This document shows positions 49,183 through 58,200 of a DNA stretch of 64,000 bases, in pieces. A program made the translations under genes and the position numbers. Each line of letters starts with the position of its first letter. Within the stretch, counting starts at the first letter, position 1. Source of the DNA: JAVBLY01 sp031553035 (lineage in GTDB: Bacteria; Bacillota; Clostridia; Peptostreptococcales; Anaerovoracaceae). Below the pieces are notes generated by a model that had not been told where the DNA came from, made no database searches, and worked only from the letters and a program-made list of their open reading frames with translations. The stretch is from the NCBI GenBank assembly GCA_031553035.1, contig JAVBLY010000001.1, forward strand, positions 1 through 64,000. The letters are read 5' to 3'.

Positions 49183-49214
49183 TTAGGTGACGGGTTCAGT
49201 TCCCGAGCGCCTAA
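49183..49214 (+). other. tRNA minihelix-like hairpin
   Basis: A 7-bp stem TTAGGTG/CGCCTAA (one G-U) encloses CGGG-TTCAGTT-CCCG, which resembles an acceptor stem stacked on a T-arm. There are no D or anticodon arms, and the T-loop has G where A58 is expected. It may be a tRNA relic or simply a strong hairpin between the sulfatase and ddh genes. Confidence 0.35.
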
Positions 49215-49235
49215 GCACTAAAAAACGAGGTAAAA

Positions 49236-50201
49236 ATGATAAAAATAGGAATATGCGGTTACGGCAACCTTGGAAAAGGTGTGGAGCTGGCAGTAAATGT
49301 TGCGGCGGATATGGAACTTGTAGGGATATTTACCAGGAGAGAACCTTCCTCTATAGTTTCCGAAAGTAAAGTATACAAAATGGATGAGATCCACTCTATG
49401 AAAAATGACATAGATGTCATGGTGTTATGCGGAGGCAGCGCAACAGACCTTGGAACACAAAGTCCGGATTTAGCAAAAGATTTCAATATCGTAGATAGCT
49501 TTGACAATCATAATCTAATAAGCGGCCATTTTGAAAAAGTTGATAAAGAGGCAAAGCCTTCAAACAAAACGGCGGTCATTTCCTCAGGTTGGGATCCCGG
49601 TCTTTTTTCTATACAGAGGGTTTACAGTGAGGCCATACTCCCGAAGGGAAATACTTCCACATTCTGGGGAGTCGGCGTGAGTCAGGGCCATTCCGATGCC
49701 ATCAGGCGAATCGAAGGAGTCGTTGACGCAGTCCAGTACACCGTCCCCATAGAAGCCGCCGTAGAAAAAGTCAGAAATGCCACAGCAGGGGATCTTACCC
49801 AGAGAGAAAAGCATGCCCGACTTTGCTATGTGGTGGTAAACAGCGATGATGACAAAGAGCGAATCGAAAACGAAATAGTTACTATGCCAAATTATTTTGA
49901 GCCCTACGATACGGAAGTAAATTTCATCTCCCAGGAAGAGCTCGATAGGAATCACAAAGCCATGCCCCACGGCGGGTTTGTAATAAGGACAGGAAAAACA
50001 GCAAAAAACAACCATACATACGAATTCAGTTTGAAACTGGAGTCCAACGCCGAGTTTACGGCAAGCGTATTGGTTGCATACGCCAGAGCAGCATTCAGGC
50101 TCAATGAATTGGGAGTATATGGTGCGAAAACAGTTCTTGAGATCCCGCCATATCTGCTGTCAACCAAAACAATAGATGAGCTTATTAAAGAGGACTTATA
50201 A
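49236..50201 (+). CDS. ddh: meso-Diaminopimelate D-dehydrogenase
   Basis: 321 residues. Catalyses the NADPH-dependent conversion between tetrahydrodipicolinate plus ammonia and meso-diaminopimelate, a one-step route to lysine and peptidoglycan. The N-terminal Rossmann motif is GICGYGNLGKG (5-15). Family markers are SSGWDPG (near 122), the WGVGVSQGHSDA segment, VQYTVP and MPHGGFVIRTG. A ribosome site is weak (ACGAGG, 8 nt before the ATG). Single gene with neighbours on other transcripts. Confidence 0.94.
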   Translation: MIKIGICGYGNLGKGVELAVNVAADMELVGIFTRREPSSIVSESKVYKMDEIHSMKNDIDVMVLCGGSATDLGTQSPDLAKDFNIVDSFDNHNLISGHFEKVDKEAKPSNKTAVISSGWDPGLFSIQRVYSEAILPKGNTSTFWGVGVSQGHSDAIRRIEGVVDAVQYTVPIEAAVEKVRNATAGDLTQREKHARLCYVVVNSDDDKERIENEIVTMPNYFEPYDTEVNFISQEELDRNHKAMPHGGFVIRTGKTAKNNHTYEFSLKLESNAEFTASVLVAYARAAFRLNELGVYGAKTVLEIPPYLLSTKTIDELIKEDL

Positions 50202-50341
50202 TTCTAAGGTCTTCCATTATCAGCTCTGCTTCACAAAGGTCTTTCATGATTCCGTGACCGGCAAAATGAGCAGCATGTTTTTTATTGTCTCCAACCATAT
50301 TTAGATCAAAATCGTTCCGATGGCGGTGTCGAATCTAAGAT
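50202..50341 (-). other. Short interval with a possible gene remnant
   Basis: On the minus strand a 37-codon frame (MVGDNKKHAAHFAG... to a stop near 50187) is open but has no ribosome site and matches no family I know. It may be a relic of a lost gene. I see no terminator for ddh here. Confidence 0.25.
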
Positions 50342-50632
50342 TTATTTCCCGCTTCGTTTCGGATTAGCCGGAAACCATCCTTTCTTGACTCTTTCTTCCT
50401 GATGCTTTAACTCTCCGATACTCCATAACATGGTAAATCCTGTTACCGCAAATATCGCTGACAGGATCACAGAACCTGCGAACAACGAAATGACGCAGAA
50501 AATAATACCGGTAATCAAAAAAACAGGCCAGATCCGTGCGGAGAAATGATACTCGAATTTTATAACAATAGGGTGGAATACCCCTATAATCACAAAAGAT
50601 GCGGCACCTATAATAAGTCCAGTCCAAATCAT
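50342..50632 (-). CDS. DUF4491 family membrane protein
   Basis: 96 residues from ATG 50632 (AAAGGA upstream); the longer frame begins inside the upstream gene. Three membrane helices, the start MIWTGLIIGAASFVIIG and the end KKGWFPANPKR are characteristic of DUF4491, function unknown. It lies downstream of another membrane protein gene in the same direction, 32 bp apart. Confidence 0.85.
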   Translation of the reverse strand: MIWTGLIIGAASFVIIGVFHPIVIKFEYHFSARIWPVFLITGIIFCVISLFAGSVILSAIFAVTGFTMLWSIGELKHQEERVKKGWFPANPKRSGK

Positions 50633-50664
50633 TGTATTTTTCCTTTCACTTGATTTTTCAGCTA

Positions 50665-51309
50665 TTATAACGATATCAGCATAATCAGCATCCAAAGATA
50701 AGTACAGGTCTTGGGAATCATCAACATACCGATTTTGGGATTTTTATTTACCCATATTATCACCGGCAGATAAAAAGCAAAGCTCAAAATGATCGCCAGC
50801 CACATAAAGTCAAGATCCGGCAATACCGCTTTTTCCATAAAAAATTTCCAGGCAACGATCATTCCTAAAATAAAAAACGGAATATTTCGCAGGATGCCCC
50901 ATTTTACAGGTGGATTGCTGTTAAGCCAGTGATTCTGCGGGAGCAGGCAGAGCACTATCCTCACTGCAGTCAGGATAAAGACCAGATATGTGATGTACTG
51001 CTCCGAAGCCGGGTAGATGATCTGTCCCAGCTGCCACAGCAGCACATAGAATATAGTCATGGATATTGAGGTGATCTGCTTGCCGCGACCAAGAGCAGGA
51101 TGTGATGAATCGCCGCTTTTTTTTATGATCACCGCAATACGGGGAAGCAGATGGAAGCAGTCCCCCCCGATCAGAATAAGTATCATTATTAAGATCAGTA
51201 TATGCAAAATACTTAAGCCGGATATAGCAATTATCACTCCAATACTCAATCCGGAAATAATATAAAACAAGTCAAAAATGACTTCAAATATTTCAAATTT
51301 ATGTTTCAT
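50665..51309 (-). CDS. Multi-pass membrane protein of unknown function
   Basis: 214 residues with about seven hydrophobic segments and the patterns GGDCFHLLPRIAVIIKKS and ALGRGKQITSISMTIFY near the first loop. No good ribosome site precedes the ATG. The family is not recognised with confidence. It probably forms an operon with the DUF4491 gene. Confidence 0.65.
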   Translation of the reverse strand: MKHKFEIFEVIFDLFYIISGLSIGVIIAISGLSILHILILIMILILIGGDCFHLLPRIAVIIKKSGDSSHPALGRGKQITSISMTIFYVLLWQLGQIIYPASEQYITYLVFILTAVRIVLCLLPQNHWLNSNPPVKWGILRNIPFFILGMIVAWKFFMEKAVLPDLDFMWLAIILSFAFYLPVIIWVNKNPKIGMLMIPKTCTYLWMLIMLISL

Positions 51310-51337
51310 GTTATTATTGTATCTGATTAGAATTTAT

Positions 51338-51366
51338 AGTCAATGCATTACTCATACATGTTCTCC
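51338..51366 (+). repeat. 29-nt direct repeat, copy 1
   Basis: It begins AGTCAATGCATTA and ends TCTCC, and matches 51457-51485 at 26 of 29 positions. This copy lies upstream of the consensus promoter and has no T-tract. Confidence 0.7.
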
Positions 51367-51381
51367 ATTCCAATAGAATTA

Positions 51382-51410
51382 TTGACACTTACAATACAAA
51401 TGGATATAAT
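51382..51410 (+). promoter_or_regulatory. Consensus sigma-A promoter of the caspase-like gene
   Basis: TTGACA (51382-51387), 17 bp, TATAAT (51405-51410): a perfect match to consensus. The leader is about 110 nt and contains repeat copy 2. Confidence 0.8.
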
Positions 51411-51451
51411 TTAATTGCATATATATTTTAATTCTAAATATTTAATTTGGT

Positions 51452-51491
51452 GGGGGAGTCAATGCATTAGTCATGCATGCTCTCCTTTTTT
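51452..51491 (+). promoter_or_regulatory. Leader hairpin with T-tract, containing repeat copy 2
   Basis: GGGGGAG (51452-51458) faces CTCTCC (51480-51485), with an inner ATGCAT/ATGCAT stem and a T6 run at 51486-51491. This has the form of a transcription attenuator 35 nt before the start codon. Repeat copy 2 is 51457-51485. Confidence 0.5.
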
Positions 51492-51525
51492 GTTAAAAAA
51501 GAGTTTATTTAAATCGGAGGTCAAT

Positions 51526-52386
51526 ATGGAAAATTATCACAATCGAAATATTGCTGCGGGCAGGATCATGGTACTGTTTATGATTACGGTCCTTTGCGTG
51601 GCAGTAATCGGAGATGCGGATGTATTTGCTGCCAAAAAAAAGACTGTAAGGAGAGCTCTTCTCTTAGGCGAAACGTCCACACCACAAATCACAGCCGGGA
51701 ACACGACTGCAATCAGCAAGATGCTTAAAATGCAGCGTATCAAAGGCAAGTCAATAAAGACAACAACATATAACAACAAGACAAAATCTCAAATCAGGAA
51801 AAAGATCAAATCTTATTTCAAAAAGACAACAAAGAATGATGTTTCATATCTGTATCTCTCTGCGCACGGATCCAGAACGGGCGAGATCTGGCTTGGAAAA
51901 GGCGGAAAATCATATTTTACACCGGCTGAACTCAGGAAGATGTGCGACAAATATATAAAGGGAAAAGTTGTAATAATCATGTCCAGCTGTTATTCTGGTA
52001 ATTTTGCCGGGGACGGTTTTATAAGTCAGTTTATCAGTGCAAAATCCGGCAAGATCTCCAAAAAGAAAGCAAAGTCACTTGCCAGGAAAAAATATAATAT
52101 TATTTGTTCAGCTGCAACCAATGAAGTCAGCTACACTTATGGCATAAGCTGGGCAACTGAATTCTGGTGCAAGTCCGGCGGCTGGAATCCCATCACAAAC
52201 ACCAGGACAACATTGATGGCAGATGCAAATAAAGACAAAAAAATTACGATGAAAGAGTTGTATAGCTATTCAAAAGCCGAGATCCTTAAGCGATGTGCGC
52301 AAAAACGAGAGGCTGGTCTTGATCTGCATGATCAGCATATAATCACGTATCCCGCAGGCAGCAATTTTGTTGTCTTTGGACAGTAA
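51526..52386 (+). CDS. Secreted caspase-like cysteine protease
   Basis: 286 residues from ATG 51526 (GGAGG 6 nt upstream); the frame extends further upstream, but through the leader hairpin. Signal peptide about 1-36 (VLFMITVLCVAVIG, cut near FAA). A C13/C14 (caspase/legumain-type) catalytic dyad is visible: His114 in YLSAHGSRTG and Cys155 in IMSSCYSGNF, after the expected hydrophobic strands. An EF-hand-like loop (DANKDKKITMKEL) near residue 230 may bind calcium. It is followed after 12 nt by the His-rich secreted protein gene, so the two are cotranscribed. Secreted clan CD proteases often mature by self-cleavage after Lys/Arg; this protein is Lys-rich. Confidence 0.85.
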   Translation: MENYHNRNIAAGRIMVLFMITVLCVAVIGDADVFAAKKKTVRRALLLGETSTPQITAGNTTAISKMLKMQRIKGKSIKTTTYNNKTKSQIRKKIKSYFKKTTKNDVSYLYLSAHGSRTGEIWLGKGGKSYFTPAELRKMCDKYIKGKVVIIMSSCYSGNFAGDGFISQFISAKSGKISKKKAKSLARKKYNIICSAATNEVSYTYGISWATEFWCKSGGWNPITNTRTTLMADANKDKKITMKELYSYSKAEILKRCAQKREAGLDLHDQHIITYPAGSNFVVFGQ

Positions 52387-52398
52387 AGGGAGGCAGTC

Positions 52399-53652
52399 AT
52401 GAAAAAAATATTAAGTATAATATTATCCATAGGATTGATTTTCGGCCTCACCGGCTTTCAGATGGATAACTCCTATGCCGCAGTCGGCGACAAAATCGTT
52501 GTTGAAATAGATGTACACGCAGGCGATCATTCGGATGCGCATATAGCGAGAGGCCATTCTCTTAACCTTATAGCTAAATTATATGATGCAAACGGAAATT
52601 TGGTCACAGGAGATGATGCAGATATGGACTGGAAAGTTACTCATGTGGACGGAGGCAGCTGCCACGCTTTTACAAGCAGCAAAATTTCGGCATATGAAGG
52701 GATGGGTGTTATATCCCATGGATATGTTCATGTACCGTATACAGAACACGCACATTCCATAAAGTTGGTTATTACATCAAAAACTGATCCGAGTATTTCT
52801 GTGACAAAGGTCTACAAAATAACAAATTCCAAATATGAAAAGCATCATACTTTCTTTTATTATGTAAAAGGGCATCATCATAACATAACAGGCAATGCCC
52901 CGGTCGTTAAAGAAACCTGGGATGAAATATCGCAGACTTACACCATGATCGTGCCGAAGAATACATTCAAGAGACCTGGATACAAACTTAAATACTGGAT
53001 GGACGACTACGGAGCAAAATACAAACCCGGCGATACCATAACACATCATCGAAAAAAACACGGCAGGATGACAGCTGTCTGGACAAAGAAAACCTATAAA
53101 GAAATAGGCCGTGTAAAGGCATATGTCAAATCCGGCACATCAATAAAAGTCAGATGGGGCAAAGTGCAGGATGCAACCGGATACAATATCTACAGATACA
53201 GTTCTGCAAAGCAAAAATATGTAAAAATCAAAAAAATCACAAACGGCAACACTACCAGCTGGGTCAATAAAAAGCTGAAAAAGAACAGAATTTATAATTA
53301 TAAAGTCCAAGCCATCAAAACAGTAGGCGGCAAAGAAGTAAAAGAAGAATTAAGCTCTTACGCCAGAGCTGTAACAGGTTCCTCTAAAAGATGCAACGTC
53401 AAAGAGGTGATTCTGAACAAGGAATCAGTCAATATCAGTATTGGCAGCACTGCAAAGCTCAGAGCCAAAGTTAAGTATAACAAAGAGAAAAAAGTCATCA
53501 GCAAAAGTATCAGGTGGTTCACATCAAATGAGAAGGTTGCCACTGTCTCCAAAAAAGGAGTCATAACAGGAGTTGCTGAAGGAAAATGTTATATCTATGC
53601 AAAAGCACATAACGGTAAAAACGGTAAAAGAGTAGAGGTTATTGTAAAATAA
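52399..53652 (+). CDS. Secreted His-rich protein with FnIII and Big2 domains
   Basis: 417 residues. Signal peptide 1-27. An N-terminal beta domain (30-150) has many His (HAGDHSDAH, HGYVHVPYTEHAHS), followed by KHHTFFYYVKGHHHN and THHRKKHG, which suggests metal binding. A Listeria-Bacteroides-type repeat (about 185-230), a fibronectin III domain (about 235-330: SIKVRWGKVQDATGYNIYRY) and a Big2 Ig-like domain (335-417) follow. There is no wall anchor. GGGAGG precedes the ATG. It is a possible partner or substrate of the protease encoded upstream. Confidence 0.8.
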   Translation: MKKILSIILSIGLIFGLTGFQMDNSYAAVGDKIVVEIDVHAGDHSDAHIARGHSLNLIAKLYDANGNLVTGDDADMDWKVTHVDGGSCHAFTSSKISAYEGMGVISHGYVHVPYTEHAHSIKLVITSKTDPSISVTKVYKITNSKYEKHHTFFYYVKGHHHNITGNAPVVKETWDEISQTYTMIVPKNTFKRPGYKLKYWMDDYGAKYKPGDTITHHRKKHGRMTAVWTKKTYKEIGRVKAYVKSGTSIKVRWGKVQDATGYNIYRYSSAKQKYVKIKKITNGNTTSWVNKKLKKNRIYNYKVQAIKTVGGKEVKEELSSYARAVTGSSKRCNVKEVILNKESVNISIGSTAKLRAKVKYNKEKKVISKSIRWFTSNEKVATVSKKGVITGVAEGKCYIYAKAHNGKNGKRVEVIVK

Positions 53653-53671
53653 TTACACCACGAACGTGTAT

Positions 53672-53706
53672 AAAAAAGTCAACTCTTATAAGGAGTTGAC
53701 TTTTTT
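53672..53706. terminator. Bidirectional terminator
   Basis: Perfect 14-bp stem AAAAAAGTCAACTC/GAGTTGACTTTTTT (53672-53685, 53693-53706). It serves both convergent transcripts and overlaps the last codons of the minus-strand gene. Confidence 0.88.
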
Positions 53707-54984
53707 AACCATTTCTTTCACAAGTTTTTTCTTGACATCTGCTTTTTTGTTCCAGTCAGGGGTAATGACAGACGGTACTGTTCCGGAGAATGTGTATTGG
53801 GTTTTTAGACCGGGGCCGCTTTTCGTCTTTGATTTTTTTATGACTTTTTTGGTTTTAACATTGTAAAGTTCTGCATAAATGGTTTGCGTTGCGCCGGGAA
53901 CTTTCTTTCCTCCGCCGGTAAACCACGTCTTGAATGAATCCTTTTCATATATCCTGACAACATAGCTGACTTCACTTACATTTTTCGGGAATTTATCTTT
54001 TCCAAACAATGAAGTGTAGGAAATGTTCAGGGTATATTCCGCAGACTCCTTATATGGTTTGGACTTTGTCATTACCAGAACTTTGCCCTGCGGATCACTT
54101 CCCATTCCTTTCACTTTGAATGATTTGATTGTTTCGAAAGAAAATCCATTGGGAAGCGTGTCAAACAGCTGAGGGTTCAACTCGAATCCTACATTGAGAA
54201 GCTCAAGCTTCATGTTGATTTTTTCATTTGCTGCGCTTGTATCATTATAAGGTCTCTGTGCACCCGAGATCAGACTTACTAATTTCGTGTCTAATAAAAT
54301 ACCTCCGTTTTCCTGATATTCTTTTGCTGAGGTAACGGCTTCTGCATACTTTTTGTCTTTTAGGTTATTGAAAAAAGAAGCCAGATATGCAGATCCTTTT
54401 ATCTCGCCGGCTTTACTGTACTTTTCTCCATAATAACCAAAGTCGGTAGTTGAGATAAATCCTTTTGCGCGCAGATCAGCAGTTGCATTTGCATAAGCTT
54501 CGTTTTGTTTGCTGTCTCTGAAATCTTTGATTGCGGCGAATGATGTTTCCGCACTCTTATATGCATCTGACATTTCCACGAATGATGTGGATGAAGTTTT
54601 TTCAGCTTTGTCCAGCTGCTGTACGGCTTTGATGTATTTAGCCAGTGTGGCGCTGTCCTTATACTCTTTTTCAACCAGAGGCTTAAGTACTTCGAGGGCT
54701 TCGCTGTATTTTTGATCCGTAAGAAGTTGGTCGGCCTCCCGGTATGCCCGTCCGTTGCCCATCCATATAAGACCGGCAATAAGTACGAAGACAAGGATAA
54801 GGCATATGACAATAATCCCTATGATTTTATGTTTCTTTTCCAGCCGTTTGATCTTGTCGATGAACCCTGTTGGTTCAGACACTTCGGACCCTTCGGTTAC
54901 CGCAGTTTCAGTTGCCGGAGTATCATATTTGATTTCCGGTTTGATTTCCGGAGTTTTATCCGCATTATCATTATTGTTTTCCAT
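53686..54984 (-). CDS. Single-pass membrane protein with TPR-like extracellular region
   Basis: 432 residues from ATG 54984 (AAAGGAG upstream). A 45-residue acidic cytoplasmic tail is followed by a Lys-rich stretch, one membrane helix (about 53-76: IIGIIVICLILVFVLIAGLI) and an outer part. Residues 80-230 have repeat helices typical of a TPR-like fold (YREADQLLTDQKYSEALEVL). Residues 250-432 are beta-rich. No catalytic motif is seen. The family is unassigned; a surface binding or assembly role is likely. Confidence 0.7.
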   Translation of the reverse strand: MENNNDNADKTPEIKPEIKYDTPATETAVTEGSEVSEPTGFIDKIKRLEKKHKIIGIIVICLILVFVLIAGLIWMGNGRAYREADQLLTDQKYSEALEVLKPLVEKEYKDSATLAKYIKAVQQLDKAEKTSSTSFVEMSDAYKSAETSFAAIKDFRDSKQNEAYANATADLRAKGFISTTDFGYYGEKYSKAGEIKGSAYLASFFNNLKDKKYAEAVTSAKEYQENGGILLDTKLVSLISGAQRPYNDTSAANEKINMKLELLNVGFELNPQLFDTLPNGFSFETIKSFKVKGMGSDPQGKVLVMTKSKPYKESAEYTLNISYTSLFGKDKFPKNVSEVSYVVRIYEKDSFKTWFTGGGKKVPGATQTIYAELYNVKTKKVIKKSKTKSGPGLKTQYTFSGTVPSVITPDWNKKADVKKKLVKEMVKKVNSL

Positions 54985-55221
54985 ACCAATTACTCCTTTA
55001 CCCGCTTTTTTCATTAGCATAATCTACTATTGATGTAAGTATATGTCATACAATCCTTACAGTCAATTTGCCAAAATTCGTGATGTAGTTATGAGGTGCA
55101 TTGACAGAATATTTTTATTGGCAAAGCATATATTATTTAGCGAAATAACAGTTATTATCAAGAAATACGATAGTAAATCTGAATAATATTGCATAATATG
55201 TCCAATATACCTAAATTAAAT

Positions 55222-55250
55222 TTGAACCTCAATAATATATGTGTTACAAT
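55222..55250 (+). promoter_or_regulatory. Promoter of the hybrid kinase genes
   Basis: TTGAAC (55222-55227), 17 bp, TACAAT (55245-55250), start near 55257. The rest of the 280-bp interval 55021-55299 is AT-rich, and I see no gene in it. Confidence 0.55.
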
Positions 55251-55299
55251 TTATCATCACTCTACAAAAGCATACAATATGTTAATTTAGTGCAAGCAA

Positions 55300-58200
55300 T
55301 TGTTTGATTTAAATCGGAAAGTAAATTTGATATATAACATCCATTTTTTAAAAATTTGTTTGGTAACGGTTTTGCTGTTCGTCTGCATATCTTTTTTTTC
55401 GTATTCTTCCTGTAATTTATATGGCGAAGTGAACTCTGATAAAAATTTAAGATTGAATTTTGCAAGCCATATTGATGCAAATGTTTACACAGAACGTCTG
55501 GTGTACGAAATATTCGGTAATCTGGGATATGAAGTTTCGATCAACTTGCTTGAAAATGACAAGGCTCTTGAAGGAGTTAATTACGGTGTATATGACGGGA
55601 TATCCTGTCAGGCCGAGGGTCATTTTTCAAAATATTATAATCTTGAGATGATCCCAGTCGAAATCACAAGAGAAAATTATATTCCGGTAGTCGAAAAATC
55701 AGATAATAACAGATATACTGAATGGAATGATCTGGATGGAAAATCTGTTGGCATATTAAGCGGGAAAGAAACTATCAAGCAGTACATTCCCGACAGTGCG
55801 AAGAAAATCATTGAAAAACCAAGCGTCTCACTTCTTTATGAATCCCTGCTGAAAGAGGAGTGCGATGTTCTTATACTGTCTGATTCATCGGATAAACCTG
55901 TTGGCAGTTTTGTCATTCCCAGCCAGGTCAAAACAGCCGGGTATTTAGGGAGTAAACCCTGCTATATTTATATCAATAAGCAGTATTCCTTTTTAACTGA
56001 TGATGTAGTAAAAGAAATAAAAAGGATGCAAGAAGACGGAACGCTGGATCGGCTGAAAGCGATGAAGCCCATAAAAGAAAGGGATGAAAAATGTGTTCTT
56101 TATCTGTCATCCTATTCTTCGGAAATGATTTGGGAGCAAAAATTGCTTAAAGGCATCGGTAATATACTAGATAATGACAGTTCGATCACATATCATAATA
56201 TTGCACTTAATTCATACAGGAAAGCAGACATTACATTTTCAGAAGATCAGGCGATGTCGACCATATCTTCCGACTTCATACACACTCCTCCGGATGCTGT
56301 TATCGTTTCAGATAATGAAGCTGTTCGCTTTCTGTTTAATAACTATAATTATATTCTCCCCAACGATATACCCATCGTGTTCTGCGGGCTTAACGAAAAA
56401 ACACTTATCTCTCCTAAGATCATAAACCAGTACACTCATATGGGAGGTGTCTTCGAGAGCATTTCCGCCTTGGATACTGTGGATGAAATAATGCGATTAT
56501 TTCCGTCTACTGAATCTATCTATGTGATTAATGATTATTCTCTGACAGGAACAAGATGGCAAAGCGACATAAAAAATCAGCTCCGTGACTACAATGACAA
56601 AGTTGAAATAAAATACAATGAGAATATCAGTTTTGAAGAGTTGGAAAGTCAAGTTTCAAAACTTGGCAAGGGTTCAGTGGTGTTGTGCGGATCATATTTT
56701 CTCGATGCAAATAGTAATTATTATCCACAGGAAAAAATACAGAAGATACTAAGTAAAGCTTCTTCTGTGCCTATATTCGGACTTCTTGACAGTTCCCAGG
56801 GCAAGGGACAGCTTGGAGGTAAATATGCCGATGCTGAATTTTATGGTGAAACTGCAGCAGAAATGTTAATCGGAGCTTTGGATGATGACAACCCAGGCAA
56901 AATGGAAGTGAAAGATCTGGAAGAAAAAAATCGCTGGATATTCGACATCGATAAGATGCAGAAATACGGGATTAAAAAGGCGGATCTCCCATTGGGCAGC
57001 ACCATCCTTAATTCGAAGCCAAGTTTATATGAATCAAATCCTACAGTATTCTATATAATCCTTGCAGGAGCGGCAGTGTTCATAGTAATAATAGCTTTAT
57101 TATCCATATTTACATACATCCTGAATAAAAGGAACAAGCAACTGGTTACCGCAGAAGAGGGGATACGTGAATCCAGAGATGACATCAGCAAGGTGAAAAA
57201 TCATCTCCAAACTATAATCGAAACCGCGCCTATAGCATATTCCATGCTGGTTGATGACGAAGTTGTAGAGTGCAATCGTTTTTACCGGGAAAATGTAGGT
57301 CTGACCGACGGAGAGAAAAATATTGCTAAATATAAAAACAGCGCAAGATATATGAGTTTTATGGATGAGTGCCGGGATAAAGGGTTTGTTGAAGATATTT
57401 TCTGGCAAATCGAAAAAGATGGAGAACCGGGGCCCCGCTACCTTTATAATATCGCTCTTTCCGAGCACGATGGGAAAGACGCTATTGTAATGTGGGGAGT
57501 GGAAATCGAAGAATTGGAAAAACAAAAAGATGCTATAGCCCGTGCATATGAGGATCTTCAGCAGGTTATCGAAAGTACGCCGCTGCCCATAGTAATTGTC
57601 TATCCAGTAGAAAAGGAATTCCTTTATGCCAATTCATCCTGGGAAGCACTCTTTGAGATACCTGAGGGTGTGAATGTTACGGATTTGAAAATGGGGACCT
57701 TCGCCACACAGAACATAGATGATCTGATAGAAAGAGCATACAGTGAAGACAAGATAGTCACTGATGAAGTTACATATGAAACATTCAACGGGGAACAATT
57801 CATCGCCCAGACCTATTTCAAAAAAGTAATTTACGACGGCAGAGAATGTCTGGTCATTGCCCACAAAGATCTTAGTGAAGAGAAAGCAAGAGAGAAGATG
57901 CTCAGAAGCGCAGCAGATAAGGAAAGAGAAGCCAGCAGACTTAAGAGCCATTTTCTCATGAATATGAGTCATGAGATCAGAACTCCCATGAACTCCATTA
58001 TAGGAATGACCCAAATGGTAAAGGCAGATGATGATCCCGGGAAGCTGTTCACTTCCATCATGCAGATGGGTAAATCTGCGTCTGTTCTGCTCGATATAAT
58101 CAATGATGTGCTGGACATGGCTCTGATCGAAGATGGTGAAATGGTCATGAATCCTGAAATATGCAAGCTTTCCGAAATAATAGACAATGTAAGAGTTGTG

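Noticed and set aside
49195..49214. Complete tRNA gene at the T-arm-like hairpin
   Set aside because: No D-arm or anticodon arm can be found upstream with proper spacing, and the T-loop lacks A58.
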